Origin: an uncultured Bacteroidales bacterium | GTDB lineage: Bacteria > Bacteroidota > Bacteroidia > Bacteroidales > Bacteroidaceae | Direction: 5' to 3' | NCBI GenBank assembly: GCA_902763885.1 | Contig: CACWTU010000007.1 | Span: forward strand, 25,095-89,094 | DNA length: 64,000 nucleotides | In this document: one piece after another, positions 1 through 9,000 of the stretch | Layout: the number at the start of each line of letters is the position of its first letter | Numbering within the stretch: the first letter of the stretch is position 1 | Position numbers and translations under genes: made by a program | The notes under the pieces: model-generated | Seen by the model: only the letters and a program-made list of their open reading frames with translations | What the model was told of the DNA's origin: nothing | Databases searched by the model: none

Positions 1-3000
1 AATCCAATCAGGTACGGCTGTGCAGCCTTTCCGAACGGATAGTTGGCATGGGTAATATTGTTGTCAGGGCTGTAATAAGTCTGATATGTATCATCGTTCT
101 TGTCCTTGTGGCCCTTGCCGTTACCATTATTCTTGTTGTTATAGTAGTAATCCCACAGGAAGTAGTTGTTATAGGCCAGGTCGGTGCCTATGATGCCTGC
201 ATCAGCCTCATCATCAGTAACCTTAGGTATGGACTTGAACAGAACCTTGCTGTTATCTGTCTCATCAAGCTTGTCAGGTATGCGCAGCCAGTACTCATGA
301 CCAACGTTGCTGCCCTCATAGAAGTGGGTTATCCATCCCTTCTGGCTTGTGGTCACGGTCTTGACTGTGAACGGCAGGCTTATGCCCTCCCAACCAGTGC
401 CGGCATCCTGTACAAATACCTCAGGCGCACGCTGATACCACATCACGTGATCGTCACCCATGTTGTAACTGATAGGAGCGTTGAAATCCTGTTTGTCAAC
501 CAGGAACTGGTCATTGACGGCTTGATAGACAGTGTTATTACCGACTGTAGTCAATACTACATGGTGACCGTGTATGTTGACCATATCCTCATCGGCAACC
601 TGACGTATGCTATTGTATTCGTTGGCAGTATTGTAGCTACTCTCAGGAGTGTTGGCATACTTGAAGTAGTCAGGCTCCTTGAAGTAGTTGCAGATTACGG
701 TTGTGGTGGCATCATCGGTTGCATCGGAGTATGCCAGCAGGTTCTGGGTCTGTCCATCGGTACGCAATCCGGTCAATCCGTCAAAGTCAAGTATCGGATA
801 GAAGTAGCGGCTTTGGCTTGCACCGTCTGTGCGGAGGTTGTCACCGTAACCTGTAAAGTCAATGGCTGTCATGCCTGGATATACCTTATCGTCATTATCC
901 TTGGCAGTAGCGGGCAGGACGGCATTAGCATTGTAGTGGGCAATATCCATGTTGCTGTCACCAAAGTAAGCCGGAGCACGGAATACACGGTTGGTTGATC
1001 CGTTAAAGCGTGACGGATTATCCTGATGTGTATTGGTCAATTCATATCCGTATGTCAGCGTCTGGCCAAAGTACAGATAGTCTGTAGGCCAGATAGGAGC
1101 GTAAATGAGTTGGGATGCTGAATTGGCGTCTGTTACGGTACGCTCACGTGAATCAGTCCATGTGGGTACTATTCCGGCGGCATAGCGATAATCGCCGTCA
1201 GCGTAACGATTCTCAACATAACCGTACTTGGATTCACCTATGATAGGATATACGGCGTATGAGGTTGGATAATATGCTTGGCTAGGATTATCCGCTACGG
1301 TACCGTCAGCATTACGTGTCAGATAGTAATACTGCAATCCGTTATCCTGTCCGTTGCCGTCATAGTAACGCTTGTTCAGATAGAATCCGTTCAGGTTATA
1401 TGCCACCTCACCGTTGTAGAATGCCTGGGCATCCTTGCGTATAGGAGTACCGTTATCAACATAGTTGTCACTAGCTTCACGGTCGGCAATCAGCTTGGTG
1501 TAAGAACCAGTCTTAGGTGTTGCGTTGCCACTGTAAGCGTCATCATAGTCTTCCATATAGTAGCTGTTGACAACCTGGATGAGGCTTCCGCCGTCATAGT
1601 TATTTGTCGTTCTGGACGGAGCGCCTATGATAGGTAGTGATGTCTTGGCTTCGTCAGATGTTGTGCTTATCCAGCTGTTCTCAACATAACCGATACCTGT
1701 TTCTGCTATACCTGCACCGGTGAACGAACCTGTTACACCCAGGTTATAGACATTACCGCACAGATTGCTGAACAGCGAGTTGGTAAGCCCCTTGATGGTG
1801 TAACCGTCACCATGCAGAGTTCCGCTGAAGCAAACGCTCTGGCCTTGACCGATAGGAGTCCACTCGCTACCTGTATTGTCAATGTCGGTGCGCAGTATGA
1901 ACTGAATGTTGTTACCGCCGCGTACACCTGAATTCATAGGATACTGTCCTGCAAGATCACCTGAAGCTATAGGCTGAAGCTGTCCTTCCTGATCATAGGT
2001 GCGATTTTCAAGGCTCAGGTCATAGAAATCCTTGAGCAGTTCAACACCGTTCTTACCGCCGGTATAGTCATTGATGTATATCTTACTGTCGCGCTTAAGC
2101 TGGCTGCGGTCATAATCCACATACATATGGTGCACGTTGTCATCCATCACCTTCTTAAGGTCATGATAGTTAGCTACGCTTACTGGTACATGGTTGGAGT
2201 AGGTCTTGCCCAGATATGTCTTGGCGTAATATGCCAGATAATAGCCGTCCTGATACCAGAAGAGTTCATCGTTCATAGGTACATATTCCTTACCGTTGGT
2301 ATGGAGCTCGGCGTATGACTCTTTTTCAAACAGCTCCCAGCCGCTACCCAATATCTCATAAGCACCCGGCGATACGGTAGGCGTATTCAGAGTCAGGCTT
2401 GAACCCGGCAGTATGGTTGCAGGCTTGGTTATATCGTCAATGGTAGGAATGCCACTCTTGAACTGGATGTGTATGTTGACCACATGACGCTCACTCATGG
2501 CTGTGATGTTGGAGCCTGATTCATTGCTCTCCTCATAGTCATACTGGTAAACCACCGTTATGATACGCTCACTTGAAAGGTCGCGGATATCAGAGTTGCG
2601 GCTTACGTAGAGTGTACTGTACTCCTTAGGTGCAATGCCATGGATGGTGAATCCAAGCTGCAGGTTGGTGAGGTCGCCATATGTTGACTTGTTTATTACG
2701 AATCCCTTAGGCACCTCGTTACCGTTAGTTATCTGATCACCAACAGTAATTTCAACATTCTCTTTTGCTGAATTCACTCCGGTTGATGTAATGGCAGCAG
2801 TAACGGTCTTGCCAACATTTCCATTATAAACAATATCTCCGTTCTTGCCAATGGTGTATGGCTCACGGCAATAATAGTATGGCTCAGTGGGTTTGGTGTT
2901 GCCGAAATCAAATACGGTAACCTTACCCTGGTCTTCAGTCTTAAGCTTATTGTAATCATCACCCGATATGGCCTGTCCTACAGCAAACGGAGCGTCGCGG

Positions 3001-6000
3001 TCCACAAACGCAGTGTTGACAATGTAGGCTTTGTAACCGTCAGTTTCGTTTCCTTCTGATACGTTGAAACGTGAATAGTGACGTTTCTCATTAGGAATGG
3101 CCTCATACTGCTGCGGTGTCAACTCATCATCTGGCTTGATGGTTACAGTTGTTGATCCATAGGAATATTCCACCTTCTCTAGCGTTGTCTCTGCTCCGGA
3201 TTCATTGGTATAACTGCCGGTGAATGTGGCGGTATAATCAAGTGATATGGGCAGTGAGTATCCGGCAGGATTGGTTCTGGCCTCAGTGTCAGTTATGAAC
3301 CCGGCGCCGTCATATTGATACTTCTCACCTGAAGCACGTGAGTAGTTGGGATCAATAAGCAGATCCAGAGCGTCATAGTTGAATTGGAATTTGCTGCGGT
3401 CACTCTCTGACATGGCGCTCCATGCATTCAGGGCACGGTAGTTCTTGGTGGTTACGTAGTAGTCACCGCCATAAAGGCCCTCCTTGGTGCAGTACCATGC
3501 GGGAACTACATAGCTTTCAATGTCATTCCTCAATGACAGGAGTGACTTGAGCAGGTTGGTTTTGTCCTCACCCAGCGCAGTCTCCTCGGCGGGTGTCAGT
3601 TCATGACCCTCCTTGATCTGGGCCTTCCTTTCAGTGGTAAAGCTTGTGCCATTAAGAATGCCGTCAATATCCGTGTTGACACCAGTAATATAACCGCTCT
3701 TCTCAGCATCGGTTATGAGTGAGTTGGCCAGTATGTACTGTGAGTTTGATATCTTGATAGTGTTTTTGCATATATTGGCCAGAGCTACATTGTCGGCAAG
3801 TTTGGTAGTCCATTCATTATCACTGTATTCAGACTTAGCCAGCTTGGCTCTCTCATTAAGATGCATCTCCTTTGTCTGACCGGGATTTTCAGGGTCATTC
3901 ATGAAGGCGTCAACCGCGGCAGTGGTAATGTATGCACGCTCAAATGTTGCCTGGTTTGCAGGAGCTGATGTTGACTGGAGTGCTGTACGGTATGTTGTTT
4001 CAATGCCGTTATCAATTATGTCTGACAGCTGGTAAGAGCGCTGACCGTAAATACCGTTGGCAAGGGGCTTGTATGTGGGACCGTCAATATATCCGGCCTT
4101 GTCCTGGTCTGACAATTCTCCATACTCCTCAGTACTTTTCTTTGCGCCGTTGGCAATCAGCTCCGGTGAGTACCACTGATCCCACAATGCGGGATTGTTA
4201 ACCTGATAGGTAAGTATGTAACCGCCGTCGTGATCCATGTTGTTTGACAGGCGGAATATGTAGTCCTTGTCGGCAATGTTCTTATCTGCATCACGTATTA
4301 CCTCACCGTTTGCATCGGTATAAACATTAGTTGAAGCCAGACCGTTATAATCTGCCGGGAGCATTACGATTGAACCGGCCTTTTGCAGTGTGCCGCCGTT
4401 AATGCTTACTGCTACAGCGTTGGTGTAGGTCTCTTCTACAAACAGCTCTTGCTCAGATGTGCTGAGCAGATTCCAATCCCAGTAGTTTATAGGATCGTTC
4501 AGATAGTAGGTCTTCTCATTGATAATCAGCTTCTGGTCAGGATTAAGCTTGGTCTTTGATGAACCTGTGCTGGAGTAGTATACATAGCGGTTCTTCTCAA
4601 CATCAAGCAGCTTCATCTCACCGTGTGATGCTGCGGTAAGTGTAAGCGGCAGGTCAACCTTCTCACTATATGCATTGCTTGAACCTGTGTATGCTGAGAT
4701 GTACTGGTCATATATATAAACCTGACCCTTGATGAACCAGTAGTGGGCAGGTACACCGTTCGTACTCAGATAGCGTCCGCCAATATTGTAGCAATCATCA
4801 ATGATGGTCTGTGTGCTGTGTACAAAGTTACCTGATGTCTGCCATCCGTGTCTGTCGGCATCGGCCTTTGCATAGGTGAACATCTTGTTTGATACGGCGT
4901 CATTGTTGAGTGATGAGAGCGTAATCTGCTTGTTGCTAGCATCCTTGGTGCGTACACCATGCTCATTACGTGCATATACGAATCCACCGCCTATACCGGT
5001 AGCCACGTTGATAAGGTCAAGCTCAACCACACCGGTAATAAGACCCCAGTCTTTCTGCTCAAACTCGGTTCCGGTACTCTTCTCGGTAACAAGCTCCAGA
5101 TATACGCCCGATGCCAGAGCCACCTGGTTGTGACTGTTACCGTTGTTACGGGTGTTATCCCTATAGTGTGCCTGTTTCCAGTTGTGGTATGTGGCGTTTT
5201 CAGTTCCGTAATTGTAAGTTTGGGTTGTTTCTCCAACCTTCATAGTAATAGGTTTACGGTAGGTCTCGTAATCCTTATTGTCACTTACCCTGACAGCCTC
5301 GTTAAAGTCAACGTCACTGGTAAGGGCGCCTAAGTAGTTCACAACACTGTAAATGCCAAAGTAGTTGCCGTGCATGTGGGCGTTCTCGTCTTTATACTCT
5401 CCTGCATGGTCTCCGCTTTCATATTTTTCATGATCGGCATCACGGACAGAGAGTTTCTTGTTAAGTGAAACCTCACGTACACGGTTGATGGTGTAGTTGG
5501 TGTAATCCACGGTCTCAGGCACACGGTCCTGAGCACCCTGCATCACCATACGACTACCAAACACACCGCAGAAATCAGCTCTCTGGATGGTGTTCATGAT
5601 ACGACCTGCATAACGTGAGCATACACCGTTCTCCACCCAATAGGTACTGCTGGGCTCCCATTTACCTTTTTCAGAATTATAAGTCATGATGGGAGTATTG
5701 CCGTCCATTACGGATTCATAGTTTTCACCATTCTGCTTAACGAACAGGGCTACAAGCTGATCGGCTGTAATGGTAGATGCCTTGCGGTCCACGTCTTCTT
5801 TCCTATACTGGGTACCTTCCTTGTCAACACAATCCTTTACGCACTTGTAACGGATCTCATAATAGGCCTGCTCACGTGGAGCCAGCTTGGTGTTGAGGAT
5901 GTCAATGGTAATTTCAGGATCAATGTTGAAGTAGTCAGTACCGTAGTTGGTGATGTTGATCTCACGGTATCCGTCCACAAAGGTCAGGTTACCGTCACCG

Positions 6001-9000
6001 TACAGGCCACCTGTGTGACCGGTGCCAATTGTAATCAGGTCACGGTGATATACATCGTTGATTGATGCGGTGGCATTACCGAACACGGTGGTGGCGTTTA
6101 CATTCAGAGATCCGCCCGATGCCGTATTACCGCCTGCAAATACAGCATTGTGGATCTTGATGCCACGCTCTGTAACCTTGTCCTGAAGTGTAGTGCCGGC
6201 ATCAACCTTATCCCAGTCACCCTGCCATACCCACTGGGTGGTATTTTCTACGTTAACCTTCTGTTTCTTAGGCAAAGTGTTCAGGTAATCGGTGGGTATG
6301 TAATCACCTTCGTGATATGTCTTGCTGTCATATAGGATGCCGTTTTCTCCGGCTGCAGCCGTAACCTGGAGCCATGGCTCAATGAGCACGTGGCAATCCT
6401 CAGTCATAACCTTGTCTGCGGTGGGATGGTCTGTATTGTCAACAAAGTCGGTGCCGTTATACTCGTAGTAATAACCCTCTTCGTGGTCATCAAAGCGCTT
6501 GCTGCCATCAGGCTTCTTGCCAATATGTAGTTTGCCGTTCTGCATATATGCACTATAGACAAGACCCTCATCACCGCCGCCGAATACGTTACCGTGTCCC
6601 AGAGCCACGCCCTTCTCAGTACCTATCTCACCGCCGTAGATGTTGACATCGGTCTGTCCGAATACATAACCTTTGGAGCTCAGGTCCATGGTGGCTTCCT
6701 CACCCTCAGTCATCCAACCTTCACCTCTCCAGTTGTCATAGCCACGTCCACCGCCGAATACGCTGCGCAGCACATTGCCGTTATACATCTCGATATGGGT
6801 ACGGCCAGCCTTGAATATCTTGGCATCCTGGTTTTCGATGTATTTTGAGGCACTCGGGAGTGATAGTGCTTTAGCCTGTGCAGTCTGTGCAGTCAGTAAT
6901 GTACCACGTCCTACTGGTGCAATCTCACCACCGCCGAACAGGTCACCTCGGATGGTGCCGCCGAACATCTTGATATAGGTGTTATCTACGTAGCTGTTAC
7001 CAACGTAACCGCCACCGAATGCGTTACCTCCATGTTCCTCAAGGTCATTGGTTTCAGTATCGGTAAGCTCGGGGTCATATTCACCTGTGGTGCTGTTGTA
7101 GCGGTATCCTATCCAACCGTTGTTGATGGTCAGGTATGCAGTTCCATATATGGCACCGCCCTCGCCGCCGCCATATACGTTACGGGTGATTGACGGAATT
7201 CCGCTGGTGTATGTCTGGCCTGTGGCAGGCTTATCACCTATAACTACATGGGTCTCACCAAGGATATCAGTGTAATTACCCTGATTATCTGTAAAGTCGG
7301 GGGTGTATTTGTAGATAACCTCTCCGTCCTTATTGTAAATCTCATCACCCTTAATGTAATTGGCATAACCTACGCTACCACGCCAACCGCCACCATAGAC
7401 GTTACGTACGGTTCCGCCCTTGATATAGACATTTGCACTGGCGGTAAAATCTCCGGAGTTATGAAGATCCAGAACAGCTCCGCTGGTACCGGCTGCATAG
7501 ATATCCTTTTTTACAGTTCCACCCAACAGTGCGATGTAGGTAGTGCCGGATACTACAGCATCCTCACCGTAACCGCCACCGTAGGCGTAGTTGGTTACGG
7601 TTGCTCCTTCATTGATTATGACGTTGGTGTTATAGCGGTATGTGGGGCTGGTGCGGTCATCCATCTCGGCCACTCTTATCAACGGGTTGTCTTCGTTGTT
7701 GAGACTGGTTGCAGGATGGGTTGTAAGGCCTTCAATTTCATCAGGGTCATATCCGTTGTCGCTCAGTTTCCATGCATCCTCCCAATAAGCATCCCAGTCA
7801 TCATTGCTCATATTTGCCGGCTTTGAACCGTATTTGAGATCAGTGTCAGTGGTGGTCATACGGGTAATGGTGGTCTCGTTGTTTATTACCGTACCCTTTT
7901 GGCCGCCGCCATATACCTCATAAACTATTGCTCCGTCCTCAAGGTTGACAAGAGTGTAGTTGGCCCATGTCTCAGGTCCAAGGCCTGCTCCATATACTGT
8001 GCCGTTACCGTCAAGATAATTGTAAGTACCATTGTCGTCGTCCCATCCCCAGCGTTTCTGCTTTACATCAGCGCTGATATTGACGTTTGCAAATACGGTG
8101 CGACGCTTGCTGTTATTGCCTCCGTATATGATTCCTTTTAGGACTGGATTGATTTTCGAGTTGGATAACATCAGGGCGTCGCTACTGCGGTAGTTGACAT
8201 GTGACTCATATACATCGCACGGGCTTAAGACATTGGTACCGTAACCGCCACCGAATATACTGCCTATGTTGATTGTAGAGCCTTGCGGCACATTGACAAC
8301 TGTACGACGTGTCACACCTTGATTATAGCTGGCACCGTATGCTGCACCTACCTGTCCGCGCATCAGGTCAATGATGGCCGATGCATTGTCAAGATTAAAG
8401 TTGTTTTCTACGGTCTGAGTATATGTGTATTTCATACCCAGTCCGTTGTAACTACCAGCGCCGAATATCTCAGTGGTACGGAAATTCTCCATATCCTGTG
8501 GTATGTCAATGAGCACGTAACTGCGATCCTGTGTCTTGTCACCGTTACGGTAGTTGGGGTATCCGGTACTACCACCGAATATACCGGTTATACTGTTGTT
8601 GGGGTGATTCTCAGGACGGATATTAACGAATGTGCTTGCCAGAGTAGGCATTTCCACAACGCCATATGTCTCAGTGTCAGAATAGTCATAGAAGCCGTAA
8701 CAACCACCGAATATTGTGTCAACGCGTCCCTGCAGATACTCCACGTATGCGTTGGATGTCAGGACATCGGCGTTCTGGGTTGTTGAATTGTAACCGTGAA
8801 CCTTGGGCTTGGCAAAGCTGCTCACGCGATCTGCATAATTCTTGGTGCCCTCAATAGTGCCGCCAAAGTCATTACCGCCGTAAACGATATCACGTATCCA
8901 TGGGAATCCCAGTACATACTCTCCTGCATTGTTCTTGTCTGGTTGACGTCCGATATACACCTCAGTATGTCCGTAAATCTTGGCGTCGCTGGCGCCGCCG

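Noticed and set aside
48-8857. Plus-strand open frames of 60-316 codons in the first 9 kb
   Set aside because: They are antisense to the continuous giant minus-strand frame, have no family features, and read as Val/Ile-rich complements of its repeats.
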